Origin: Euleptes europaea
Taxonomy: Eukaryota > Chordata > Lepidosauria > Squamata > Sphaerodactylidae
Reading direction: 5' to 3'
NCBI RefSeq assembly: GCF_029931775.1
Contig: NC_079332.1
Span: 19,227,803 to 19,291,802, forward strand
DNA: 64,000 bases
The notes beneath the pieces are model-generated. The model did no database searches. It was not told the origin of the DNA and saw only the letters and a program-made list of their open reading frames with translations. Position numbers and translations under genes: made by a program. Below, piece by piece: positions 1 through 10,400 of the stretch. Position 1 is the stretch's first letter, and every line of letters starts with the position of its first letter.

Positions 1-1316
1 CCTCTGGCTTGCACCACTTGGAAGACTGAGGGGTGGATTACTGCAAGCCAGTCCCCCCCCCCTCGGTATTCCGAGTGGCTCAACCCGGCTGCCCAAAGAG
101 TTTGGCAATTGTCATGCAATGCAGGACAGCCGAGAGATTCGGGGCCTCTTTGCTGCAGAGGGATCTGCCTGCTGCTTGGTGGCAGTGAGGGGACCTGCCA
201 GGGGACCCAGCCCCGGCCTGGAGTCTCTTGGGGTCGGGCTGGCCTGAGTCGTGTGCTGCTGGAAGCCGTGGGAAGGTGAGGGGTGTCTCCCTGAGGTGTC
301 TTTGTCCCCAGAGTCCGGGGGAGTCTTCGGCCTGCGCTTAGCACGTTCCCCATCAAGCGGCTTCGCGAGGCAGGAGCCGACTGCCGGAGTCACTGGAGAG
401 ACTCCCCTGGTGTTCGGGACGGGGTGGGGGAGGGCCTCAGGCTGACTCCTGGAGACCTGGGGGGGGGAGCAGAATGTGGAGGGGGGCTCCTGCCAGGCAT
501 CCTGGGGGCATCTTGTGGCCTGATTGAAATCGTGAGGGGAGGGAGGGGCTTTCTGGCAGATGCGTCTCAGCTGGCCCCTCTGGGTCAACAAGGCTGTATG
601 GCCAAGAAGAAGGGGGGTCTCCTCTCCGCCACCCCCAGAGGACCTGGCAGGGAGAGCTGTTTGGTGCCTCCCTGGAGACTGCAGGTCTGCCCTCCTCTGC
701 CAGCTGATTCCTCTGACGGCTGCTGCTCTTGCAAGCGAGAGCTGTGCTTGGGCTCTCTGCGGAGGGGACGGCTGCCCACGGGGAGGAGAGGGGCCTTCTG
801 TGCCCAGCTTGGAGCTGTGGGTGTACAGCTGGACATGGGTGCAGCTCACGGTAACATTTGGCGCCTTTTTTCTTTTTGCCTTTTTTCTGGATGGAAACCG
901 TCTCCAGACATCCGTTCCCCCCCCCCCCCGCTTCCCTTTCCAGGAGAAAGTTTTATGGCAAACGGCAAGTTGATGGTGGGGAGGTGGAGCCGTACCCCTG
1001 GCGCAGGGTGGACAGGACCTTTTAATCCAGAGCCCTCGGGGCCTGGTTGGCAAGGTGTCGGGAGCAGTCAGCTGGTGTGTATCAGGGCGGGTGGAATGTC
1101 CAGCTGGATCTTGGAGCCTGGGTTCTGTTCCCCATGGGGGGTGGGGGCTGTGAAGCTTTCTGGGCAACCTGGGAGTGATCGCTCTCCCTTTCTCTCCGCG
1201 TGGGCGACCTCACAGGACAGTTGTGAGAGCAAAACTGAGGAAAGGTGACGCGTGCACGCTGCCCTGAGTGCCTGAGAAGGGTAGGTTGCAAAAGAACTGT
1301 GTATGGGTGGCTCTAG
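1..1316. other. Upstream DNA without a recognisable gene
   Basis: GC-rich sequence upstream of CDIP1 with several poly-C/G runs (for example near 51-62 and 919-930). Long open frames occur on both strands, but they are low-complexity Pro/Gly/Arg translations with no family I recognise. It could hold CDIP1 5' noncoding exons or the flank of the next gene; I cannot support either. Confidence 0.4.
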
Positions 1317-1552
1317 GAAGCCAGCGTGGTGGAGTGGTTAAGAGTGGTGGTTTGGAGCGGTGGACTCTGCTCTGGAGAACCGGGTTTGATTCCCTACTCC
1401 TCCACATGAGCGGCGGACTCTGATCTGGTGAACCGGGTTCGATTCTCCACTCTTCCCCATGAAGCCAGCTGGGTGACCTTGGGCTTGTCACAGTTCTCTT
1501 AGAGCTCTCTCAGCCCCACCTACCTCAAAGGATGTCTGCTGTGGGGAGAAAA
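1317..1552 (+). repeat. tRNA-headed SINE, family A
   Basis: It starts with an A-box-like GTGGAGTGGTTAAGAG and carries B-box-like sequence (GGTTCGATTCTCC) near 1436. The shared body follows, with GCTGGGTGACCTTGGGCTTG and then TCAGCCCCACCTACCTCA. The same body recurs at least seven more times in the window. It faces the copy at 1568-1745. Confidence 0.8.
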
Positions 1553-1567
1553 AGAAGAAGAGGAGTT

Positions 1568-1745
1568 GGTTTTTCTATGCCGACTCTCTACCATGTAAGG
1601 CAGAATCAAACTGGCTTACAATCACCTCCTCCTCCACACAACAGACACTCTGTGAGGTTGGTGGGGCTGAGAGAGCTCTAAGAGCTGTGACTAGCCCAAG
1701 GTCACCCAGCTGGAGTGAGGAAACCAACCCGGTTCACCAGTTTAC
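1568..1745 (-). repeat. SINE family A, inverted partial copy
   Basis: Reverse-strand copy of the family A body. It begins with the tail (TATGCCGACTCTCTACC) and ends at the GGTTCACCAG segment. It lies a few bases from the plus copy, so the two could pair as a hairpin if transcribed. Confidence 0.75.
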
Positions 1746-2495
1746 CCTCCTCCTCTTCCTCTTCTTCTGTTGGAAGAGACCACCAGGGGCATCTAGTCCA
1801 ACCCCCTCCTCCTCTTCTGGATTGTTTCCATGTCTAGATTTGGGGGGGTGCACACACCCCCTGTGAGACAGCGTCAGGCCAGTCCCCGAAGTGCCGCGCA
1901 CAAAATGTGTGGGGGTGGCCGCGGTGCTTCTGCTGCCACAGGTGTGGCCGTGGTGGGCCTCCCTCTCAACCGGGCCCCCACCTCTCGTGGGCAGCAGCAA
2001 CTCCTGACCGGGGGCGGGGGGGGGCAGCATTTCCTTAGCCTCACCGCAGATTAGACGTTTTCAAGCAGCAGCAGTGGGAACTGGATCACTTCAGCGCCTT
2101 TGTGAAATGTAAACAACTTTCTTCATGTGCTCTTTAAAAAATAATTTAGATTTTTTTTTAGGGTACAGAAGATTGGGGGCTTGGTGCTGTTCTTTTTATT
2201 CTCTGGCCAGTTTTTAAAAAAATATTAAAAAATTAATTTAATGATTTTTATCATCAGTTTTTATTGTCCTGAGAAGCCTCGAGCAGGTTCTCTGGAGGGG
2301 CAGTAGAGACCAGGGCGCCGGGGGTCGTTGGGGAGTAATAAGCCAGGTCCGGGGGTGCCGAGGGTCTGCTCGGCCCCCTCCTCTCCTGCCCAGTTCCGGG
2401 GGGTGGCAAACGGCCTTTGGATGGTTCCCTCAATCCTGCAGCCTGTTTCCTGGGGCCGCACTGACTCTGCCTCCGCCTCCTCCTTTCTCTTGCAG
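1746..2495. other. CDIP1 upstream/intron sequence, no gene seen
   Basis: A GC-rich part is followed by an AT-rich stretch at about 2120-2270. The interval ends in the pyrimidine-rich acceptor (CTCTTGCAG at 2487-2495) of the first coding exon of CDIP1. Nothing else could be supported. Confidence 0.4.
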
Positions 2496-2593
2496 GCCAG
2501 CAGAAAGCATGTCCAGTGACCCTCCCCCGCCCTACCCAGGGGGGCCATCAGCCCCCCTCTTAGAACAGAAGGACGGAGTCCCTTTTCCAGCAA
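2496..2593 (+). CDS. CDIP1: CDIP1 coding exon 1
   Basis: The acceptor TTGCAG ends at 2495, followed by 13 bases of 5'UTR and the ATG at 2509. It encodes [12 protein letters not shown] through PFPA plus one base. The donor is GTAAGG at 2594. Confidence 0.9.
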
Positions 2594-4583
2594 GTAAGGC
2601 GCTGCGTATGAGACACCCTCTCTGGCGGGTGGCTGCCACAGGTGTGGGACAGGAGGGGGGGTCTCCTCAGACGCATGCGGGGTCCAGCCCTATGCTCCTC
2701 TGGCAGGCAGCAAGCAAAGCCCCCCCTTCAGCTTGCTGCTCCCCCCCTCCGTGAGAGTTCCGTGATCAAGAGCAGGCCCTTCTTGTGCCCTCCCCCTTCT
2801 CTAGGTGGAGTATCGCCTTCGATGGTGCAGCCGCAGGGGCCCCCGCAGCCGCCTTCGGAGTATGGGCCCCCTCCGTACGAGCCACCGCTCCAGCCGGGGT
2901 TCATCCCCATGCCCGCTGACGGATCCGTGCCCTACATGCCACCCGGTGAGTCAGAGGGCTGTGCTGGAAGGGGAGGGAGGCGTGGCTGAGTGTGGGACCC
3001 TCACTTGGGCACTGTACTTGTGCCAGGCTGACGGCTTGATCTCTCTCTTCTGGGGGTCTCGCACACGTAAGGCTCTGAGGCTGAGAGTGCTGTTGACTAG
3101 CATCTGAGGGCCCCTGGTTCGAATCCCCACTGGTGCCATTGAAGCTTGTTGGCTGCCCTTTGGCCAGTCGCACTCTCTCAGCCTGACCTACCTCACAGGG
3201 TTGTTGTGCAGATAATGTGGAGGAGAGGAGAATAATGTCAGCCGGTTTGGGTCCCCATCGGGGAGAAAGGCAGGGTACAAATTAATGAAATAATAAATAA
3301 ATAAGCCCTCAGTGACTCCATCCAAGGGAGGGCAGAATTAGCCCTGCTTCCATGGGAGCCTCGCCTCTGGCTCTAGGGAGCGTGTGGACACCGCACAGAA
3401 GGAACCGGCCCGAGAACAGGTCAGGGGGCCACAAGGCTGAGAAGAGCCTTCTGGGGAGTTGCAGGCGGCCGGGGTCTTGGCAGGACGAAATAGCGCCTGG
3501 ATGTTGGGAGAGGACAACGTCCGCGGTCTCCCAGCGGGCCTGGGAAGGGGCCCCTGGCTTTCCTCTGTGCTGCTGCCCAGTTGCCTCCCAAGTTCTGCCT
3601 CTGGTGCAGGGCCTCATTTGGAGCCTCCTTTTTTGCAAGGAGCCTCCTGTGAGCCGCTGGGTGACAGGCGCCACGCTTTCTGGCTGTCTGCCGGGGCTCT
3701 AGAAAGTCATTGTGTCTCCAGGCCTGGACGGAGTGACTGCCTGTGCTTTCTCTCTAGGGGGTTACTACATGCCTCCGGGACCACATGGCGCGACGGGCTA
3801 TTACCCCCCGACAGGCCCCTACCCGCCTCCAGGGAGCCACACGGCAACGGTTCTGGTGCCCTCGGGCACAGCGACGACTGTGACGGTGCTGCAGGGTGAG
3901 ATCTTCCAGGCAGCCCCCGTGCCCACGGTGTGCCCGCACTGCCAGCAGGCCATCACCACCAAGATCTCCCATGAAATCGGCTTCATGAGCTTCCTGGTGG
4001 GCTTCTTCTGCTGCTTTGTCGGGTATGTGAGGGGCAGGAAGAAGTGCTGGCAGCGGGGCCAGAGAAGAGGGAGGTGCTGGGGTCACGCTGCAGAGGAGGG
4101 GGCTGGGCCCGGCCATGGCTGCCTGCTGGTCACCGTGTGCAGCAAAAGGCCAGCCTCTGCTGCAGGGGGGTGGGGGCGTTCCCCTGCTCAAAAGGGCACC
4201 TCTGTCAGACTGATGGGTCTGGCAGCCCCACCCAGCCTCCCCTGCACGTTTTCAGGCCCAGCTGACCCTCTGCCGCTAAGCGGGCGGGCGGGGGAGGCCC
4301 CAGCTCCTGCTCTTTTTATCTCCTTTGGGATTTGCGTGAGAGAGTTAACAGGATCTCTCTGGCCCACTGCACCAGTGAATGGTAGGAGAGATTTCTGTTC
4401 AGATCCCGCCCCCCCGGACACTGTCTTGGCTTTGCCCTGATGGAACTGTGCTCTCCCCCACCCCCAACCAGGTGTGACCTGGGGTGCTGCTTGATCCCAT
4501 GCCTTCTGGACGACTTCAAGGACGTGACGCACACCTGCCCCAACTGCAAGGGCTACATCTACACATACAAGCGCATGTGCTAG
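2509..4583 (+). CDS. CDIP1: CDIP1, cell death-inducing p53-target protein 1 (LITAF-domain protein)
   Basis: Four coding exons (2509-2593, 2805-2945, 3758-4022, 4472-4583) join in phase to 200 codons plus stop; human CDIP1 is about 208 aa. The N-terminal half is Pro/Gly/Tyr-rich, with a PPPPYPGGP motif at residues 5-13 and repeated PPYEPP and GYYPP-like segments. The C-terminal LITAF domain has a CPHC zinc half-site at residues 134-137, a hydrophobic membrane-inserted segment at about 142-164 ([11 protein letters not shown]) and a second CPNC half-site at 186-189. It ends TYKRMC. Family knowledge: a p53-induced pro-apoptotic protein of late endosome/lysosome membranes acting in TNF-alpha signalling. 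The ATG at 2509 opens the conserved [12 protein letters not shown] start. All key cysteines are present and no lesion is seen. It is tail to tail with HMOX2. Confidence 0.95.
2805..2945 (+). CDS. CDIP1: CDIP1 coding exon 2
   Basis: Lies between acceptor CTCTAG and donor GTGAGT. It encodes the Pro-rich segment starting [11 protein letters not shown] and ending YMPPG, entered and left in phase 1. Confidence 0.92.
3090..3304 (+). repeat. tRNA-headed SINE, family F, in CDIP1 intron 2
   Basis: B-box-like GGTTCGAATCCCC at about 3117 is followed by the family body (ACCTACCTCACAGGGTTG) and the tail GGGTCCCCATCGGGGAGAAA, ending in an AAT/AAATA-rich stretch. The same family recurs in reverse orientation many times further right. 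Confidence 0.75.
3758..4022 (+). CDS. CDIP1: CDIP1 coding exon 3
   Basis: Acceptor TCTCTAG, donor GTATGT. It encodes the [10 protein letters not shown] repeats, the [10 protein letters not shown] block conserved in CDIP1, the first LITAF zinc half-site (CPHC) and the membrane-inserted segment FFCCFVG. Confidence 0.95.
4472..4583 (+). CDS. CDIP1: CDIP1 coding exon 4 (terminal)
   Basis: Acceptor CAACCAG. It encodes [15 protein letters not shown] and the second zinc half-site CPNC, and stops at TAG 4581-4583. The 3'UTR follows. Confidence 0.95.
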
Positions 4584-5835
4584 CGGCACCCACTGGGCTG
4601 GGTGGCCCCTCGGCCCCTTCCTTCTCTTCCTCGCGCTGCCGGTTTGACTCTCCCGCCCCACTGAACGCTTCCTTGTTCGCCTTTCCCTTCTCCCTCCACC
4701 GTAGAGAGCTTCTGGGAACTCTGGAGCCAGCCGGTCATCTGGTGGACGGGACCCGAGATCGGACAGGGGAGGTGACGGAAGGGTGGCTGGCCTGGTGGTC
4801 TTGTCTTGCGCGGCTCTCTTGTCCCCCCCCCCCCCCCAAGGAGGTTGTGGGGGAGAGACTCTTTACCTCAAGCACTTCGCTGTTTGGAATGCCCCTTTGC
4901 CCTGCGGCTGATGGGGAGGGGGCCAAGCCTACTCCTGGAGGCTGCACGGCCTCCCCGCCCAGCATCTCCCAGCCTTCACTTCTCCCACTCAGTTTGCGCT
5001 TGAAAAGAGGGTCGTTCCCCCTCCAGGAGAGGGCGCTGGAGAGCCCTGGTTGCTCCATTGTGTTCAGAACAACCAGCTTTCCTGCACACCGTTAGGAGAA
5101 GCAACCTGAAAGGAGACATTCGGGAGGGGGGTGAATCCTGGCCTTGTGCTAGGTTCAGTATGCACTTTGTGGTTTTAGTTCTGAGTGGATCCGGGATCTT
5201 CTGTTGTTGTTCCACCCCCGGGGAATATGCAGTGTCCTGCGCCTCTTGTGGGAGGCAGGAGCCAAGGGAAGTCTCTTGAGCCCTTGGGGGCTGGGGCCCC
5301 TGTTCCCTGCAAGCATCCGTCCTGCGGCCCCGTTCCTGTGCCAGCTTGCCACTGTGGAGGGCCTCTGAGGTTCCTCCTTCCCGGCCTGGTTTCTGCTACT
5401 TCTCTGTTGGTCCTGGGGTTGGGGGGGCTGAGCCACCTCCCACTCTGCCCCATCCCACGCGTGTAGATAGCTTGGCCAGCCTGCGTAGGAATGTGCTTGC
5501 CTGTCGGTCTGGTTTTTGTTCTTATAACTGTGACTTAACAGAAATGTGAAACCCGTGTCAGCCCCCCCCCCCCCCCGGTTTTGCACTAATTCCTTTGGGA
5601 AAGCCCCACAAATCTTTGCATGGATGTGCAATATAGGTAGGTTGGCGTGGGTAGAGAAAGCCCCTGGCCAGGGCTGTCGTGGCGTGGGCACCTGCTCCTT
5701 AGCCCGCGCCCACCCCCTTCTGCTCCAAAAGTTTGGGGTGGGTGGGGGCTTGTGCTTTGAGCCTCTGCCTGCGCAAAAGTCACCGGAGGGCCTTTTCCAT
5801 GTTTGTATATAAATAAAAGACAGACACCCCCCCCA
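4584..5835 (+). other. CDIP1: CDIP1 3'UTR with polyadenylation signal
   Basis: About 1.25 kb of non-coding sequence follows the stop. A canonical AATAAA lies at 5812-5817 in a TATATAAATAAAAGAC context, predicting cleavage near 5835. C homopolymers sit at 4827-4838 and 5562-5577. The end position is inferred from the signal only. Confidence 0.7.
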
Positions 5836-6814
5836 CAACTTGTGTGTGTGCTCGGCTGATTTCCACCAGGGAGAAGAGGAAGGCTGGTTGGCACCCGTGT
5901 TGCTTGGCTAGGCCTAGACAGAAGACTGAGCGATCCTTCTGACCAGAGGGGGGGCGGGGAGGGGTTGGAGAGCTGCTGGAAGCCCCCTGCGTTTCGGAGC
6001 TCTTTGGGAAATCCCAGGAGCATCATGGCTCAATATGCCCCTTCAGTCCTTGCATCCGTTCTTCCAGTGTGTCTCTCACCACCACGACCTCTTCCACCAG
6101 GGTCTGCAGAGGGTGTCCCCCCAACACCCCCCTTACCACCTCCTCAGCTTCCCTGGAAGCATTTCTAAGGCCGGAAGTGCAAGACAGTTGCAGGGGCCAA
6201 GTGCCAAAAGGAGAGCCATGACACTAGCTTGCCGTGGGGAGGGGGAGCCATTTCTAATCCAGGCACGGGGAGAAGGGGCATCCCTGTTGAAATCCTACCC
6301 AGGGAGAGCATCTTTTTTCCAGAGGGAAATTCTGGGCCAGGGAAAGCAGGAAGTTGGGGGGGGGGCTGCAGAGTGGGAGAGGAGCTCCACAGCCACGGGG
6401 GGGGGGAGCCCATGGCCTTGTGCTGAGGTGGGGGAGCTGTTTGGCCGGTCTGCTGTGACCCAGCGTGCTGCCCTGACAATGCCCACCGGTTACCATCAGC
6501 TGCAGGGAGTGGAAGCTTCTGCCAGCCCCAGTCTAGCCCCTTCCCTGGGGCGAGCAAGTTCTGACTCCAGGCCACTTTGCTCAGGGCACAGGGCTGGTTC
6601 GCCAAGCCCCAGCAGCGGCCTTGGGGTAATTTTGCTCCAACCGGGCCTGGCCATGCAAAACCCTCATCGTCCGCCCACCCACAGCGTCTTCAGAGACGGA
6701 CGCTGCGGTTTTCCTGGCATGTGGGCTGCCCGGGGCAACAGCGAACCAGGTGCCAATGACCGCCTGGGCATCTGGTGTTCTCCCTCCTCCCACCCCAGTC
6801 AGAAAACAATTTTG
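5836..6814. other. Intergenic gap between CDIP1 and HMOX2 3' ends
   Basis: About 1 kb separates the two converging polyadenylation signals. It is GC-rich with G runs at 6357 and 6400. I see no gene or clear repeat. Confidence 0.5.
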
Positions 6815-7305
6815 AAGACAGCAAATAATAAGTTTATTGAGGCAGAGGCCCCGTCCCAATCCATAAGTTACATGACAACTAAGCAGTTAGTTTCTCTCTT
6901 CTATGTACACGCAAGTCACTCTCGCCCCGATCTCGGGGCCAGGACCCTTCTGTGCCTGGAATTCCGCAGCCACGCAGGACAGCCAAGGGGGAGGCACAAG
7001 CCGGGGATGGGGGCTGCCCCCCTTGCGCGCCCCCCAGCAGACAGCTGGGGAAAACCAAACCCCGCCTCTACACGAGGCAAAATAAAGAGGATGAGGAGGA
7101 GCTTCCACAATCCTAAGTGCAACAGCCCGGGGGGAGACCCTGGTCACCAGCTCCCCAAGGGGTCCCTTCCTTCCTCAGACGCAAGAGTCAGGGGCTTGTT
7201 TGTTGTGCATGGGATTTTAATTGTTCCTTAACTGTGTGGGAAGAAGGCGCAGTCCTGCCAAGCCAGCGCAGGTGTCCTCTTCTTCCACAGCTGCTGCAGG
7301 GCGCC
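6815..7305 (-). other. HMOX2: HMOX2 3'UTR with polyadenylation signal
   Basis: A minus-strand AATAAA (plus TTTATT at 6833-6838) lies about 470 bases after the stop, so cleavage is predicted near 6815. Confidence 0.65.
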
Positions 7306-7433
7306 TCACATCATGTACCAGGCGGCCACCCCCGCCACAACGGCCAGGCAGGCAGCCAGAGCCAGCTGGACGGGGGGCTGCTTCAGCAGGGCCAGGGCGA
7401 GACCGAAGGGGCAGCCGGAGCCCTCGCTGCCAG
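7306..7433 (-). CDS. HMOX2: HMOX2 coding exon 5 (tail anchor)
   Basis: Acceptor CTCGCAG. It encodes [20 protein letters not shown] and the hydrophobic C-terminal anchor, with stop TGA at 7308-7306. Confidence 0.93.
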
Positions 7434-10400
7434 CTGCGAGAGGGAGAGAAAAGGGAACGTGCCATTAGCCCCAGGACGGGGCGCGAGTGAGCGAGGAAAG
7501 GGGCGGAAAGGGGAAGCTCACCGAGCTTGGCGGCATAGTAGGGGCATTTGCGCAGGTCTCCCCTCCCATCGTGCAGGGGGAGGCCGCCGTCCTGGACTTC
7601 TTCCGTGAGCAGGGCCCCAATCTTGTCCAGCTCGTCGAAAACCTGCAGAAAAATTCAAGAACGTGAGCCTGGGGGCCCCTTTTGTTCTCCCGCCCTCTCG
7701 TGACCTTCCTTCTTTCTCGGCTTCCAGCCCAGATGAGCTCCTGCTGCCAGCAGCTGCCAAGTCGTCTGGGGGAGCCAGGCAAGTATATTGGGGGGGGGGA
7801 ATGCTGCTGCAAGAGTACTCTGAAACCACCGACCATCAGCTGTGCAGCAGCTCTTTTTAAAGAATAAGAATTTTTAAAGAATTCCTAAATGGATTAGAAA
7901 CTTGCAGGTGAGACAACCGTGGCTGCCTTGGCCGTGGCTGCCGGGTGACCTTTGTGCACAGCACCGGGTGCCTTGGGAGGAAGCCAAGGAGGGTGGACCC
8001 GTTTCTCCCCCGGAGCGAGGCGGGAACTTCTCGGCCTCAGGATTTCTGTCCCGGTTCGCAACCTGCCTGGCACCACTGTGGACAGTGAGGAAAGCGGGGG
8101 AGAAACGCTGTCATCAACACCCCCACTTGCAATGGCTGAAGGGCCCGGCTGCCACAATGGGACACCATCAAGCTGAAACTCCTGCGAGGGAATGCTGGTC
8201 CCACCCTGAACACACAACAACCCCTCTTGCCTCCACAAATACCCAGGAGCTGAAGCAGCACCACCCTGCAACAGCGGCAGGGACTTCATTGCAGCTGGAG
8301 GAGTGTGCACACCCTCCAGCTGCCACTGGCCGCCCCGCTCCGTACCTGCATGTTGAACTCGAAGGCCTTGTTGGCCTCCTGGACGATCCGCTCTTTGGTC
8401 CCCTCGTCCAAGTCCAGGGCGTTCAGCCGCGCCCGGTAGAACTGCTTGAACTGCTGGGGGTTGGGGATGTTCTCAAAGACATAGAACTGGACCCCCTCGC
8501 CGGTGCCGGGCAGCTTCAGCGCCCGCTGGGCCACCTTCTTCAGCACCTGCCCCCCGGAGAGGTCCCCCATGTAGCGGGTGTAGGCGTGGGCTGCCAGCAG
8601 CTCCGGCTCATTCTGCCCGACGTGCCGGATCCGGTCCACGTAGCGCTGAGCTGCCTCCGAGCACTGGATCTTCCCCGGCCAGCCGTCCCCGTAGAAATAC
8701 TCCAGGTCTTTCTCCAGAGCCTCCTTCCGGTGAAGCTCGAGTGGGAAATACAGGGGCGCAAAGGCCGGGTGGTCCTTGTTGCGCTCCATTTCTTCCTCCA
8801 GAGCGGAGTAGGTGTAGAACAGAGCCACTGTCCCCAGCTGCGACCAAGCAGAAGTACCGTCAGGGGCTCCATATAAACCCTGGCCCCGTCCTACCACGGG
8901 CTCCTCCCGGCAGAAACATCCTCCAGGGGACACAACCCCAGCCAGCAACGAAGGAGAAGGCCTTGACATGGAAGGCCACCAGACGGTTTGGTCCTCATCC
9001 CCCTACTTGGCCTGCCTCCCCCCAATCAGACTCTTTTGCTTGGGGCACATGCCCTTCCACCCCCTGCCAGTCCGGAGGCTGCTTCAAGGTGCCCTGTGGG
9101 GAATTCGGCAGGAGGGAGAGGAGTTGGAGGCGGGGGGGCTGTCACTGGCTCAGCGGGTTGTCAACTGGCTGCCGCAGAGGGCAAGTCAGTCTGGGTTTCT
9201 GTCTTAATGCCCGGCTAGCCCTTCCCTGGACCCCGCCACTCTCCAGTGCCCCACAAATTCCACCAACGGAACAGGGGCACCTTGCCCCAGTGGTGGAGGC
9301 CGAGCCCCCTGCCGGAGAGGAGAGCTGGACAGGGGTGGCCCACCACCCACCCTGACGCCAGGATCAGAAGCCAGGCACGGCTGTGTCCAGAACCCACCCA
9401 CTGAACAAATCCTCTTTAAAAGAACAGGAAAGTTAAACAGGAAATATTGTCGAAGGCTCTCACGGTCAGAGTTCATTGGTTCTTGTAGGTTATCCAGGCT
9501 GTGTAACCGTGGTCTTGGTATTTTCTTTCTTGACGTTTCGCCAGCAGCAGTCAGGAAAGAAAATACCAAGACCACGGTTACACAGTCCGGATAACCTACA
9601 AGAACCATTAAACAGGAAACTCAGGTAGAGTGGACGGGTAGGTAGGATGCTTAGAGATTTTGTTTTGTTTTATGTCATTCAGAGCCCGCTCTTCTCACTA
9701 AGACTCAACGGCAGATTACAAAATACAGAAAGCAATTCAATCAGATGGCTTAAGGTCCCTGACAGACAGGGCAAACAGCTCCAGGACTAACAAAATTAGC
9801 AAACGGTGCATGCCGAACAGCTAGATTTGAGTCCAGTACGACCTTCGAGACCAACAGGAGCTTCAGGGCCTGAGCTTCCGAGAGTCAAAGCTCCCTTCAC
9901 CAGATACAAGCAGGAATGTAATTGATTAGAGCAGAGGGGAAACACATCTGTGGTGAGATAAGAATACTCTGTCCCTATTCAACCCTGGGGGGGTCCACTG
10001 GTCTGAATTTGTGAATTAATAGTGCGAGCTGAAGCGCTCTCTAATGCCCAACATACCATAAACAAGGCCGAGACTGGACTACAAGAAGCTACAAGATGTA
10101 TCCAATAAATATGGCAATAGGGCTACAGTCCTGTTTCCACTATAAAAGCACACCCCTGGATTGTCCCACTGTGTGGCAGTTTGGATTCCTTTACATGTGT
10201 CCTCCTCCTTAACGTTTGTTTTGCATGTCAAGGGAATGGCAGGCATAGATTTATGGGACTGAAGGGCTTCTCAATGAGGTTTTACAGAAAGGGGAAATTG
10301 CGGAGGTGAAGAATTGCCAGTAGTTGCAAACACAATTTCAGGCCAGCGCACAAACACAATCACACCCGGTGTATGTTTATTACTTATTGAGAGACCTTGA

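Noticed and set aside
112-1167. 351-codon minus-strand frame at the left edge
   Set aside because: Low-complexity Pro/Ser/Arg sequence with no conserved motif or splice support.
9445-9607. Hairpin as a hammerhead ribozyme or CRISPR repeat
   Set aside because: No CTGATGA or GAAA catalytic core; a single inverted pair, not a spaced array.
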